Shown: piece by piece, positions 37,501-49,900 of the stretch
Position numbering within the stretch: position 1 is the stretch's first letter
Layout: the number at the start of each line of letters is the position of its first letter
Assembly (NCBI GenBank): GCA_014904985.1
Contig: MU129023.1
Coordinates: 58,591 to 122,590, forward strand
DNA length: 64,000 nucleotides
Direction: 5' to 3'
Origin: Hydnum rufescens UP504
Lineage: Eukaryota > Basidiomycota > Agaricomycetes > Cantharellales > Hydnaceae
Notes under the pieces: model-generated
What the model was told of the DNA's origin: nothing
Seen by the model: only the letters and a program-made list of their open reading frames with translations
The model's database searches: none
Program-made: the position numbers and the translations under genes

Positions 37501-38399
37501 TGGGGGCGTAACTGGCGAATGTGTAGCGCGAAAGAGGAGGAGGAGGAGGAGAAGGAGGGAATCTTGTTAATATACCGCGTCAGGCTGCCGGCAGGCGCCG
37601 AAGGCGGTCTAGTACTAGTAAGTAACTGTACGTGCTAGAGCAGAGGTAAGGCTTAAGTACGAAAGTGGTTTTTTCTTTGTAAAGGATGAGGTGGGAGCGA
37701 GGGGTGAGTTCGAGAAAGAGGAGGAGGCTAGAGCGAGCCACGCCGGTGGCGGAAGCAAATGTTCAATCATACTGTGGGGTCCTATGCACCGCGGCCTTAG
37801 GAAGAAGTGGCCCACGGATCTCATACCCCGTCCCCACCCCCACTATACAAAGAAAGAACTGCCTTCGTACTTAAGCCCTACCTCTGCACTAGCATGTACA
37901 GTACTTACTAGTACGAGACCGCCCTCGGCGCCTGCCGGCAGCCTGACCGGTATATAAACAAGATTTCCTCCTCCTCCCACGGATCTCGTATAGAGCTCAT
38001 GGTGCGTATTTTATTTGGTCCAAGTTATTCCTCCTCGGTTCGCAACACCATTTTAACATGGCTCTCTGGAGAGTTACTCACACCAGCCACGTTGATGTCT
38101 GATGCGTTTCTCTCAAAGACAATGTTTATTGGATCCTAAAGCGTCGGGGACTGTACCCCTTAGGGATACAAATTCCCATGAATCCATGAAGTGACCCTGT
38201 GCTTGAATGAATCCTGAAAATACACTATGTTCTGCACCCTTTCACTCTTCTGATTGAATCGACCTTGCCACTATTGAGTGACATTGAAGCTTAGTATCTC
38301 CCCGTGCCGCGATTAGCAAGCCGGATGCCAAGAGGGAAAATTTTTTCAAACAATGGACTGCCATTGGTCCTTATATGATGGTTTGCGCCTCTATATAAA
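37501..38399. repeat. Large inverted repeat and flanks
   Basis: The left arm (about 37540-37690) and right arm (about 37845-37978) are diverged inverted copies. Shared blocks include CAGGCTGCCGGCAGGCGCCG, GTACTAGTAAGTA, GCAGAGGTA and GCTTAAGTACGAA. The loop is about 150 bp. Each arm end has GA- or CT-rich runs next to TATATACCGG or its counterpart. No coding frame is convincing. Sequence from 37980 to 38399 has no recognised feature. Confidence 0.8.
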
Positions 38400-38518
38400 A
38401 GGGTGTTTCACGATAGCAAAAATGGTGCCAAAATGGTACTAAAAACAACCCGAAGCAAATTCAGTTGGCCTCAAAAAGAGATTTTGGGCTTCATTCGAGC
38501 TCCATTATCATGAAACCT
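38400..38518. mobile_element. Candidate MITE with Harbinger-like ends
   Basis: The left end AGGGTGTTTCACGATAG and the right end, read on the opposite strand, AGGTTTCATGATAATG, are imperfect inverted repeats. They resemble the termini of the PIF/Harbinger element at 50698-54466 (AGGGTGTTTCATAATAG). No clean 3-bp target duplication is seen. A related but diverged segment (AATTGGCCTCAAA..GCTCTATCGTGAAACCCC) lies near 60820-60885. Confidence 0.5.
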
Positions 38519-39003
38519 ATCATTGTGTCACGTGGGTGACGCTTTGCCACCATTCTGAAGCCACATTTGGGTCCATTGCAGTGCAAAAAATGCTGCATTT
38601 GTGGAGGCTCTATTTCATCTATGTAGGTGGTCGTGTATCCGCGGGAAGCTACAATATGGTCACGCCGGACCGCACTGCTTCTTGCTTCCTTTTCATGCCT
38701 GCTGCAGCTAAGAGACCCCTTGAGCATCAGGCACTACTTCGGCATCCGTTTCCAGCGGCCTCTAATCGCGTCGGCAGAAAAAAAAGTAGGGGGAATAACG
38801 GTACTGGTTCTGTCCGTGGCCTTGATTCCAGTGGTGGTTCTAGAGGTGGTGCGCAACAAGTGGTGGGGCCCAATCAAGATGAAGGCGAGCTCCATGCGTT
38901 GATGATGGAAGAGGGAATTGGGCTTAGGGAAGGGAACAGTGAGCCCGAGATGCTGTCGAAGGACGCACGAAGATTGGGAATAGATAAGTCGCCCAAGGAA
39001 GAC

Positions 39004-40787
39004 TCAATCCACTCTCTGGATTGTGTTGACCCTAGCTGGAGCAATCTTCTTGGAAGCCCAAAATATCTGCAGGGTAATAGTGTAAAATGTGCGACTGAAA
39101 AAGATTCGGCGGATTGTCAATCTCACAAAACCGAACCACGAGCTAAAGAGCGAACTGACTGAGGTTGGAATGAGAACCAGCCATCTCCACGAATGATCCA
39201 AGGGGGCGCACTTAGTGAGAGCAAGTCATTGAAAAAAGGAACAGCCTGTCCAATGACATATGCAGTTACCCAGATAGCTAACGTGATCCTGAATCAGTAG
39301 CCCCATCCTTTAATGGTATGATGGCGCCGATGGACTGACTTGTACGGGAATATTTGGAAGAAGATAACTCGGGTAGTGATCAAAGAGTATAAGCATCCAA
39401 TTACTTTGCGGTGCACTTTAAATATCACGATTGACGGATGATCGAGGATTGCAGATACCCACTGATAATGGTTGGAAGTACCGTGCCAGCAACCGCCTTC
39501 CTGTAGTGTGGCAAAAGGGCACCATACGCAGGACTTGTCACGTATTCTTCGCCTGTCTAGATGGATTGTAGTAAACGTAGATCAGACCTCATCCAATACA
39601 TGAAGAGGACCAGTGTCACCTTCCAATATATGATGGCGCCTCCGAAAGTGAGAAGGAGCTCGGCGGCCATAGATATATATAGGGCCTTTGGGAAGTCTTC
39701 GGGATTCCGCATGTCTCCAATAAACCTTTGTTGTTTGCAGTACAGTGAAGTTAATTTTCCATCATCGGACAAGGCTACGAAAACATACGAAGGTATCATC
39801 TATTATATAAGCTACCTATCAGCACCGTCGATAAATCTCGAAAAGCTGTACCCACTGACCATTTGACCAACATAACCGTATGTGATATTAAGAACTTGAA
39901 CGGTACCGAGGCCTTCAACGAATGTACTTCCAGGAGCGGCCCATGCACGAATGGTAATGGGGTCGCCTTTGTATCCCGCTGGGTGGTCCTGGACGCCAGC
40001 AACTGACTATTCTCAGGCAATAGGACTAATTGCATATCATCAAGAATGCCAGACGCACAGATCATGGTAAGCAGTAAGGCTATGAACATCGTGCTGGCAG
40101 CGATGATCTCCAAAGCGCTCATGTGCTTGAGGTCGCGAAAAAAAGAGCCACAATACATTAGTATCGTAATGACGACGGCGAAAACTTGGGTGCAGACGGC
40201 CCAGCTGAGAGTGTATTCAAGGCCACTGACCCTGCTACGTGTCCGAAACAAATCGGGCTCGGAGTAGGACAATATCTCGTACAGCAAGACCCACGGAATG
40301 TAATACCATGATGAGGATATTATTGAGGGCCAGACCAATAAAGGCTGCCCACCAGGCTAAGCGACTAGCTCTTCCGCCCCCAAGTAAACTATTTAAGGCA
40401 AGTGTATTTTATAGATTAACTTCGAACAGACAAAAGCTTACTTAAAGGCGACATCGCATATATCACGAGTATAAGAGAAACGCATACAATAAACCCAGAG
40501 AACCCGAGACGTGTACAGAGTTATGAGCCCGATAATAACAGTAGTGATAGCACCGTCTGCATTCCAAGAGTGGCATAAGACGATGGGAAAGACAAGATGG
40601 CGAGTATTACATATTCGAGGAGCAGCAGCCATGCAGTCTGTTGCCAGGAGAGCGTCTTCTCAGAGATAGTTGTGGGTGATAATGCCGTTCCATCTTCAGG
40701 TCCAGGGCCGCACCCATTCACGGTGTGCTTTTCAATATCCGTTGGATTCATTCTCGACGAGAGGTGTTTTTCGCTCAGGGAAGTCAT
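39004..40787 (-). CDS. Amino-acid transporter (Aa_trans/AVT family)
   Basis: A predicted multi-pass amino-acid permease. The start is placed at 40787 (MTSLSEKHLSSRM). The first helix is TAWLLLLEYVILAILSFPS, followed by AITTVIIGLITLYTSRVLWV and DICDVAF. SRLAWWAAFIGLALNN, VWYYIPWVLLYEILSYS and YTLSWAVCTQVFAVVITILM come next. Later exons give MRNPEDFPKALYISMAAELL, a hallmark of the fungal Aa_trans group, then GEEYVTSPAYGALLPHYRK, ITLAIWVTAYVIGQAVPFFN and SSLFSSWFGFV. A one-base frame break is needed near 40560 (between FPSSYATLG and ADGAITT). The 3' end is approximate. Confidence 0.7.
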
Positions 40788-41190
40788 CGTGACGAGAATC
40801 GACCTGCAGGGAACAAACACGCATCTCGTTAAGTACAGTAGTATGGCGTCATCCCGGCACAATCGAGTGGCTATCGGAGGCAGCACGGCTAGCCATGGCA
40901 TGCCGGGCCCACGAGAGAGGGAGAGAAAGAGATCGTCGCTTACTCTTCCATACTGAATACGCTTCATCTTACTCTGATCATGTGCACTGCCAACGGTGGG
41001 AATGAGTGCTGGGGAATAATTCCATTATCCCCTACAGCGGGTCTAAAAATATTCATTCCTACTGAGGAGGAGAACCGGACTGTAAAGTGCACATGCACGG
41101 ACTCTCGAGACTGTAGTAAGCGTTCAAACGACGCAAGTTGCCGGAATGAGGAATTCTATGTTCAATTGAACTGCCACTGCACACTGGAGC
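40788..41190. other. Divergent intergenic region
   Basis: Lies between the minus-strand transporter and the plus-strand RING gene, so it should carry both promoters. A minus frame up to 40967 (MKRIQYGR..) could be an upstream exon of the transporter. Confidence 0.45.
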
Positions 41191-43815
41191 ATGGAATCCC
41201 TCGCGAACGCCGTCAGAGGCGCCACAAAATGGTCTATTGGTCGTCTTGCACTGCTCCGAGCCCCCCTTAAATCCTCTCCGTCAAGAGGCGATACGAGTCG
41301 CGATACATCTCAGTCCAAGTTCTTCAACCCATCAAGCATATTTACGTCTGGATATGCTCTTCTCGTCATTGTAATGGTAGGTTTCTACTGCTTCTCTCTG
41401 ATAAGAATCCAGTTCTCTATCCGCTCACTCATTGGACAAGTTTATACTGCTGAATCGAATTCAGCATATTGTTGTACCCCCAAGAGCGTCCATTCGCGGA
41501 CGAAGACAACGCAGTGTTCACCTTGACTATTTGGCGCCGCCCCCAACCTTTGCATCTGGAATCCTACTCTTTATCAACGCTTTACGTCATCAAATTTTTC
41601 CTCTGAATCTGGATTCCACGCTCTCGCGACTAATGTTCTGTGCCCCATCCCTCCTTCATGCCTGTCTCAGCCTTATCCTTCTCACTGTCACCATGCTTCA
41701 AGTGCTAGGTGTCTTTCCGCTGCCTCCATCGTCGTCTCATTGGAGTATACACGGACTAGGTGTATGGGCACTGAAATATGACATGTATCAGATCTGCTGG
41801 AAGGCATTCATCAGTGCTTGTTTTGTCATTCTTATTGGTGCTCTTCTCGCTGGCCTTGAGGGCGGTGCGTCTCTGTCGTTCGGTCCTGAATATCTGATGG
41901 GTATCTGATTTCATGAAGTTAGACCGAGCAGTGCTCCGCACTTCAATCTTGTACGTCGAATACATACTATGAATATCCGGTATACTAATGACCCCTTAGT
42001 TCGGCTATGCCTGTACTCTGCATGCCTTCGGCTCGCCTCAATTTTCCGAAGGGACTTCAAAGCAAGCGGCAGGAGTCTCAAGACCGAATGCACATGTTAT
42101 CTTTATTATAATGTTGCCCCTGTTCCAGGTCTGAATCACCCTCGTTCGCCCCATTAAGGCTTCCGGCTTATCTGATCGATCCTCAGATCACGCTACTCCA
42201 CGCCATGAACGTTAAAAAAACTTGGGGAACGCAGCGGATCATCCCAACATCGATTTGCGGTCTCCTTGGCATTGTAAGTCGGTCGGACGTGATAACATTG
42301 TTTATGCCCATCTGAATCGTTTTGTGATCTCGAGGCCCACTTTGTGTACAGTCTCATCACCAATCCATCATTACATCCACACCCTACATGTAGCTCGCAT
42401 TTCCCATGACAATTCATTCATTACTGATCACCTCATCAACAGCTGTAACCAGTGCCATAGAACTCGCTCTCCTCCTTATTATCGCCATTACTCATGCTCT
42501 TGATTTCTTCACCCGTCTCTTACTCTCTCCGGCTTTCGACCCCAACACCAGCGACACCCCAACTTCTTTCTTTCTTACACCCTCCTCATGGTCCACTGCC
42601 GTCCGCTCAATAGAACTCGTCAACTCTGCGGACGACTTCACCGTCGCCATTGTCAAAATGGGAATGGCCTGCCTTGAGGCAACTAATTTCGTTGGTCTCG
42701 CCAATGAAGTCGCCCACATAAATGCGGACGGTGCTCTTACCCATAATCTGCGATCACAGCATAGTGAAAGGGATTATGACAGAGATGAAGATGGTTCCAC
42801 AGTTCGATTAGGGTCTACAGGTGTTGCGTGGACCCGGTCTCGCCCATTTCACATCGGCGCCACGTTCCTGTGCGAACTCAAAACCCGAGGTCCGCGTTTC
42901 CTCATTCAGTGGGGACGATGCAAGCACCTCCCAGTGGTTTTGTACGTGAGATCAAGCGTGTCGTACCTCATCTTTCCCCCCACTCTGGACGAAGCGGCCG
43001 GACCTAGCATCGGCGGGTTCTGGATGGATTCGGTGCACCACTCCGAGGTGAGCCGACTATGGCGTACCATCCGCGCCTTTGGGGTGGGTATGTGGATCTG
43101 GGCGTCAAGGCGGTTTAGGCGAGGGACTCGGAGCATCGCTGCAGAATCTGTGGTTGTTGATGTCGCATGTGTGTTCTCGTTTCGATGCGGATTCGGGAAC
43201 GAGGACTGATGGTATTTCCAGGGGACCGTCAGCCGGCACCTGTGTCCCTCTCGCGGCCGGATTACCACTCCGAGGACGAGGATGACTCCGATTACGAGGG
43301 TGATGGACAGGAGGTTGGTGACACCGGGTCCAGTGATGAGAGCTCCGATTTCTCTCGTTCTGTATCGCCATTCTCCCGCATTGATGACAGTGACGATGAC
43401 GCCACCAATTTGTACGCTGACATGGACTCTGAAGAGGCTCCGGTCTTTCTCGCGCATCTGCAGCAGCCTTGGCTGACCCGCAATCGTTACGGCCCCATTG
43501 TTAATCTCAGTTCAAGAGTAACAGTAGGAGGAAGGCAAGAGGATGAGGAGTCGAGACGAAACTGCGTCATATGTACGGTGGAGCCCCGCGTGATCATCTG
43601 CTGGCCTTGTCGATGTCTCGCGCTGTGTGATGATTGTAGAGGGGGTTTGGCGGCTCGCTCTGCTTCTTCAAAACATTATTGTCCCTGTTGTCGACAAAGG
43701 TGTGTCCTCGTACTTTATTTGGTCCCTTCTCTCTCTTTGGAGCCTTTCTTTGTTGGATGCTGACGAGGGGCCCTGAAATAGCGTGGAAGGGTATTCTCGT
43801 ATCTTTATTCCGTAG
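41191..43815 (+). CDS. Membrane RING-finger E3 ligase, Asi-like
   Basis: A predicted membrane-anchored ubiquitin ligase. Start MESLANAVRGATKWSIGRLA at 41191. Several membrane segments follow: SIFTSGYALLVIVM, HACLSLILLTVTMLQVLGVF, CWKAFISACFVILIGALLAG and SAIELALLLIIAITHALDFF. The linker from about 43200 is strongly acidic (DYHSEDEDDSDYEGDG). The RING is C-VIC-TVEPRVIICWPC-RC-LALC-DDC-..-YCPCC, followed after an intron (43700-43781) by SVEGYSRIFIP and stop at 43813-43815. This C-terminus is typical of fungal Asi1/Asi3-like RING proteins of the inner nuclear membrane; that assignment is by resemblance only. At least four introns. Confidence 0.75.
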
Positions 43816-44626
43816 CTGGAGTGTACTCCAAGTTGTCTTCTGTCAATGTCATGTCTCCCTATGTTTCGGTACCCTGGGATGGTTTGTTGTAATTCTGGTG
43901 GATATGAATTACACGCTGAAGCACGGCGAGTGATCTTGCGTCCGTGTAACTAGCAACTAGTGTACCCAGGATGGCGAAAAATATGTATGTATATATACCG
44001 TAGCTATCTCATCCCGTCAGACCACTCTCGGACCGGACCTCATTACTTAGAAACTAAACATCCTTTCAGATTGCAGGAAAAAAATATTACTCTTATTATG
44101 GGCAATACTTGTTGGTTGTTGAGAAAATTTTTCGAGACTCGACTGAATTCTGCGTTGCGTGGTTGTGTCAGTGGTGGCCTACAACATAATATGCGTGGCA
44201 ACAAGGTTTCGGTCTTCAGATGGCCTCGAGAATATGGTACCATAACCCGAGAACAACGTGATGCCTCGATCACCGCAATAATCATTATTAATAATCCACG
44301 GACAGGTGCAAAGGAGAAGAAGAGGGAAAAGGTCTGAGGCCAGCGATAAAACAATAAAGAAAATGAAGGGGGCCCGGATGTGCGCGGTCTCGCAGTCGGA
44401 AAAAGGCCCTGCAAAAAAAAAAACAGATGGCTGGCGGGGGTCTTGCGTGGGTGGGGTGGGGTGTAGGAAAAGAGCCTGTAGGTCATGTCCTCCATGGCAA
44501 AGAAAATCGAAGACGCCAATAGCATAAAACAACAGAGAATAGCTCGAATGTGAAAAAGAGGCCATCGATCGAAGCCTCCACCCTCTACTCCAAGCTGATC
44601 AAAGGGTCTTGTGAATTCTGTTCGAT
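43816..44626. other. Intergenic between convergent genes
   Basis: Short frames only (43960-44337 plus, 44043-44565 minus), none with a recognisable motif. An A9 run lies near 44414. Confidence 0.45.
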
Positions 44627-46000
44627 TCAGGCGTAATCGTGGTCATCACTCGACATATTCGTGACCTTGAGGGGAGGGAGTAACGTCGTTAAACTCGATT
44701 GCGAAGAGTACCTCCGTAGATGGAGATCGTCAGTAGGTGGGGGACTTGGCTCCAAAAATGTTGCGAAACCTTGCTCGAGCGAGGGGCTGTATGAAAGACT
44801 GGAAAGGTCCTGCGACTGCGAATGTACAGGTCCGGTATCGGAAAGATGGGGGGAGAATATCAAAGAGGATAGAAATGAGGGCGTCTGTTGTGCATTTAGT
44901 GAGGACGAGAAGGACACAGGGGTTTGAGGGGTGGAGGGATCGTCTGAGTAAGGTCTGCCAGGCGAATCGGGAGGTCCGTTTGACGACACGAAGCCATACT
45001 GCAGGAGGACAAAGAATTAGATGACAAAACTAGCGAAAATAAAATAAAAATTTGCCTGATATGGTGGATGCCCTGTCTCATTATCATCATCGTCATCAAG
45101 ATCCAGCTCCAAGCGTCGGCCCAACCCCCCGGTCGTATCATTGTCGTATTCAGCATCTGGACGCTTCGATTTTCGCCTCCAGTACCAGATGAATATTCCA
45201 ACTGCAAGAGTGAGAGCCACCACAGAGGCCACGACACCTGCTACAATGCGTACGTATTCTAATCCGTCATGTCGACTGCTTGAGTTAGGCAAGGAAAATA
45301 TCGTGGTGGCGGGGAGGTTCGAGGACAGAAGGATGTCGGAGGACATGACCATTCCATTGGAAGTGATGCTCGTTGGGACTACCCATGTAGTTGGCGGTGG
45401 AGTGGATAGGCTAAATGATCCACCAAAATTAGGTGGATATGTTAAGGATATTGTGGGAGATCCAGCACTCGGGAAGGAAGCAGGACTGCTCGTTGGTGTG
45501 TCTGGTGGAACGGAAAGAGTGGAGATAGGTGAAGCGAAGCGCGTCGTCGATGCAGAATCGCAAGAGGTGCCGAAGAGCGTCTGTGTTGGGACCGTAAGCA
45601 CTACAGTAATTAAGACTGTTCTCTCAATGGGTACAGGTACGGTGACAACACGGCCTGCAACGAGAGATCACCCCATTTTAATACTTCGTCAATGGACTGA
45701 GGCACCCAAAGCATACCGGGAATGACAGAGAATGAGGTGACTGTATGTGGAGAACAGCTGGTCCGGTCTGCGATTTCACTCAGAAGAGCTGGGAGGGAAA
45801 AACATTGTGTTGTAACCACTTGTTGAGAGACCGTCGAAGCAGGTGGAGTAGACAGGCTAAAAGAGGTAGAAGCGGATGCTACAGGAGACACTTCAGTGGA
45901 GGGACCTGTGTGATCACGGAAGATTAGGCAAAGGAGGGGAGGGGCTGAAGGACTCGCTACGTGCCAAACAGGGTCTCAGTTGGGAATGTCCGGCAGTTGG
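44627..46000 (-). CDS. Single-pass Ser/Thr-rich membrane protein
   Basis: A type I membrane protein of the fungal Mid2/WSC-like layout, without a recognised extracellular domain. The extracellular part is rich in Ser, Thr and Pro (SASTSFSLSTPPASTVSQ, PPDTPTSSPASFPSAGSP) and has a few Cys. The membrane helix is YVRIVAGVVASVVALTLAVG, followed by a basic stop-transfer WRRKSKRP. The acidic stretch LDLDDDDDNETG starts a Ser/Pro-rich cytosolic tail that ends NMSSDDHDYA with stop at 44627-44629. Introns interrupt near 45670 and 45010-45055. The signal-peptide exon was not identified with certainty and should lie near 45900-46060. No function is assigned. Confidence 0.65.
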
Positions 46001-46990
46001 CCATTTAGGAATGGATTGGACGAGTTCGCGATCGTGGGGATACGGTAGAAAGAAAGTCAAGATTTAATTACATGCAAAGAGCTGTCGCGTTAAAGATTCG
46101 CGGCGAGGGGCGCCTGTGATCAAAAGAGGGTGAAATTCTCGACTTGTATAACTATGTAGTACACAAAGTCTAACAATTAATGGGTCACGTCACAAACAGA
46201 AAAAGCCGCTAGAATCGATAGCAATGCATTCACATTTCAGTTCTGAAGGGGGGGATTAGTAGCTACGATACAGAGTCGAAAAGAGCGGAGAATACTTCGA
46301 GGGAGGGGGTGAATTAGGGATTAAATGTGCAGGGACACTGGGCCTCAATGTCACACGGGTGACACCTGCTCTTTCGCTAACTCATGCGGCTGTCACGTCC
46401 CAAAAAATTTCGTAGTTTGATTTCAAGTACCTTCCCATCAATCCGCACGTTAATGTCCTGCGTAATTCGCCCCGCGCAGCAGGGGCTACACTCTGCCTAG
46501 CCGCATGAGCACAAGCTCACCTCGAATGTGTGGTAGATGGCGGAATCCTTCAGTCGTTGACGACCAGTCCCTGGTTTTCATCCCCAACATCTGTAGACCG
46601 CCAAGGCTCAGCTTCGCGTTGATGACCATCTTGGGCAGTGTTACTTGGGCAGATTTTCGGGAGCAAAGAATGTCTTGGCGAAGCCGTCAACTCCCATGGA
46701 CCCTCTTCAACGACAAACTTAATCTGTGGACGCTGAAGACGCTGGGTTTGTTGGCGACCCTAATGTTAAGTAGTTCTCCGCCCGCACACGGGGGCGCTGG
46801 CTTTTGGCCTTCTGTGCAGGTCTAGCATGTCGTCTATGGCTCGCGAAGCGCAATAAGGTTGTCTGTCGGCTGGACCGTTCTTGCTTCTTGCTGGCTTCTG
46901 CTCATTCGAGCACTTCCTTCGACTTTGGTTTGCCATCTGCTTTCTTCGCGCGTGGAGAGGAGGATCTGTTCAGGTTATGCAACTGCGCCC
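46001..46990. other. Intergenic, with an 11-bp inverted pair
   Basis: CTCATGCGGCT at about 46380 and AGCCGCATGAG at about 46498 form an 11-bp inverted repeat about 107 bp apart. A plus frame at 46505-46825 has no recognisable motif. Confidence 0.4.
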
Positions 46991-49900
46991 CGGCAGTGAC
47001 CCTGACTAGGCTGACCTCCCTATCCATCTCGGAGCAGTTGTCTTAGGGACATGGCCATAATGGCCGAGGACGCAAATACTGCCCGGGGGGGAAATGATGG
47101 TTATCGATAAAATCGATTTACAAACTCTGACTCAGAGCCCCTCATTCGCTGTCTGGTTGCAGCAAGGCACGGGCACTGAATCTATGAATCGATTTTCCTC
47201 TCGAATATACGGCGGCTCCCATTAACGGGCTTGCAGATCATTCAAAATATTTATGTATCCCCTGGCGGTCTGATGTACTTGGCAGGAACTCGCACTTATT
47301 CCTCGGGTCCCCACCTGCGATCGTCTTGCGCGAGGTCGTAATATTCTTGCGACCGATGATTTCAGGCCCCTCCCTCGATGAATGTGGCTACGGCATATTA
47401 CGATCTTGCTGGGATCCTTTATTCCTATTGATAGCGAAACTACTGACCCCCTGTCGATTTCGTGCATTGGCTATCCCATCCGCTGAGCTTACTGTCAAGG
47501 CCGCAACGGTCAACTCCACTGTGCTGTCGATGCTTTAAGATGCCCTATTCTCGACCATCCCAATCATGGAGGTCTAAGTTGTTGAGTTTTGTGTTGGCTG
47601 CCTAACTTAATCTAGTAGAATGGCATACAATATACTTGATCACTTCGATGCTGCCCAGGGTTCCACCTGGGACAGAGACTTGGGGTTGCACTAAACCCAA
47701 CCTTGGTATCACTATTCTGGTGAGACTAACCACGACAGAATACGCATGATTGAGCAGCATGACAGAGGTAAATACTACCCAATACGAACCATGGATCTTT
47801 ATGACCACATCATCACACACCACCTCTCTGGTGATGTTTATCACTGTAGCCTGTAGCCTCTCTTCCTAGAAAACGGACAAGTTCCGATCAGCGTCCGTTA
47901 GCCTCACCTGATCCACCCGACATCGCACAGGTCAAGATATATGGATTGAGACGTACATTTCCACGATCCTCCGCCTTCCGCCGTATTCTCATTTTCATCG
48001 AGGAGTTGATCATTTCGAGGCTTGAAGTTTCAAGCCTCGCCCGGAGTCTCTTTCGCGTGTGCAGACTGGAAGACAAAAATAAAATAAAATACTTCAGCAT
48101 CAGTCGTATAACGGGTCATATTATAGGGGCCTACTTGGCCAGCATGGTGACGGAATAGAACCCGTTCAGTGGCTAGGACAGAATCAAGGAATTAGTCTTA
48201 CATAGAAATCTGCTCATTATCGAACGAGCAGGAGACTGAGGGATTGAGTAACCTACCAGGGCGATGGTAAGTGCAGTAAAACGGAGCCCGTATCTGGAAA
48301 ACTGTCCCCATAATTATTTCAGCACCGGCGTTATCGCAGGGAAAGGAAATCGCCGAAATGCACCATTGCAAGATGGATACACGAGAGAACACTGGTGACC
48401 AAGCCCGTATTAATGGTGTGCAATATCATACGGTTGATTGCTGAATTAGTCCTGTGCCATGGAATGACGCGTGAAATCATCAATCAGACAAAGGGATTTA
48501 GTACACAAATATGGGATCGCGAATGTATCAGGATACCCACTTCTGGAACCCGGTCCGCCGATGTCGCAATACCAGACACATACATGTCGCAATCACAATA
48601 TCTGCGACTGCCTGAAGGCCACATGATTACACACCATGTGCCATATTTCAGCGCAGACTATGGAGTGAGTGGTGGAAACAAGAGCAGATAGATTACGGCC
48701 AAGACGCACCCGAATGGTCGTCCATGACATGGCGACCCACCTATATTCCTTGAATCTCGCTTCAAAATCCAGTATCATGTTCCTACAACGGTGAGATACA
48801 GCCACGTCAGATCAAAAGTGGATAGCTGCAACCTCACTGGAGAGAATACAACGATGCATACATTATGACGCCCGTTGCTGCGGCACGCCAAAACATTGAT
48901 TTGATTAGAATATAATAAGTCACAGTCCATCGGGGTATACGAAAATGAATACTAACCAACACCGAATCCTACCTCGCGGGAGGAATAAGACAGACGAAGC
49001 AGACCACAAAGCGATGGTAACAGGGAAAGACTAACCGAACTGAACCAACACAAGGACTTGCTACAAAAGCATAGCACATGAGTTTCAGAGTGATCTATTA
49101 TGACATCGAGGCCACAACATACCACGAGCACGCCCAGATAGAGATTGGCGCTCACTATGGGAACCAAGGGGAATTATGCATGGGATGGCTCTACAGCGAG
49201 GATGTGTGGTAAGACCTACAAGAATGGACACGATGGGCAAAGAATGTCTGCACAGTGACTGATGTGCAGACCTTGAAGTGGATAGTGCCCGAGTCAAGAT
49301 AAGGGCATGCACAACAAGAACCGACTCAGTACTCACCGCACAGATTTGAAATATTGTAAATTCCCTATACGTATGCAATGATTTCATGGGTACAGGGGGT
49401 CGTTAGGGAAAGGGACGGTCAAGGGCCGCGGTGGATCCCATACGCACCACGTCGTCCGGTTCGGAGCCAAACGATTATCGTAGTTTGCCACAACCCACCA
49501 ATATAAAGACTGGGTACTGCACACACTGTGTAACGCACATGTTGTCGGACAACAGGAAGTCTCCGCAGTAAGTCCCAGCCACAGTTGAAGAGAACAGAGA
49601 AGGGGATACCAACAGTTGAAAAGCTGCCGAAGTCCTTCACACCGGAAGTTGAGGAATATGCCTTGGAATATAAGTGTGAGTGATGCTCACCATAAAAACA
49701 CCACCTGAGGGGAGATGGATAACGGGCGATAAATTCACATTTCAAGAGAATATGGAGAGACGTACCACCAGTTTCATTGGCCTTCCGTCATTAGGAAAGG
49801 CGCGATAGTAGCTAGAGGTCTGGATAGTGAGGACACCAAAGCACCTATTGAGTACACTAGATCAGGACTGTCCTGGCCCTCTCAAAGTTTGGAGGAGATT

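Noticed and set aside
38536..39162. 208-codon plus-strand gene
   Set aside because: Its right part is antisense to the likely last exons of the amino-acid transporter and its left part overlaps the MITE-like flank. The Gly/Ser-rich middle has no domain.
39294..39296. In-frame stop in the amino-acid transporter
   Set aside because: The TGA sits inside TACTGATTCAG, which looks like a branch site and 3' splice site, so a 57-nt intron explains it better than a nonsense codon.
46505..47046. Two plus-strand frames of 80-106 codons
   Set aside because: No recognisable motif, and the second overlaps the start of the segmental duplication, where its counterpart is not open in the other copy.
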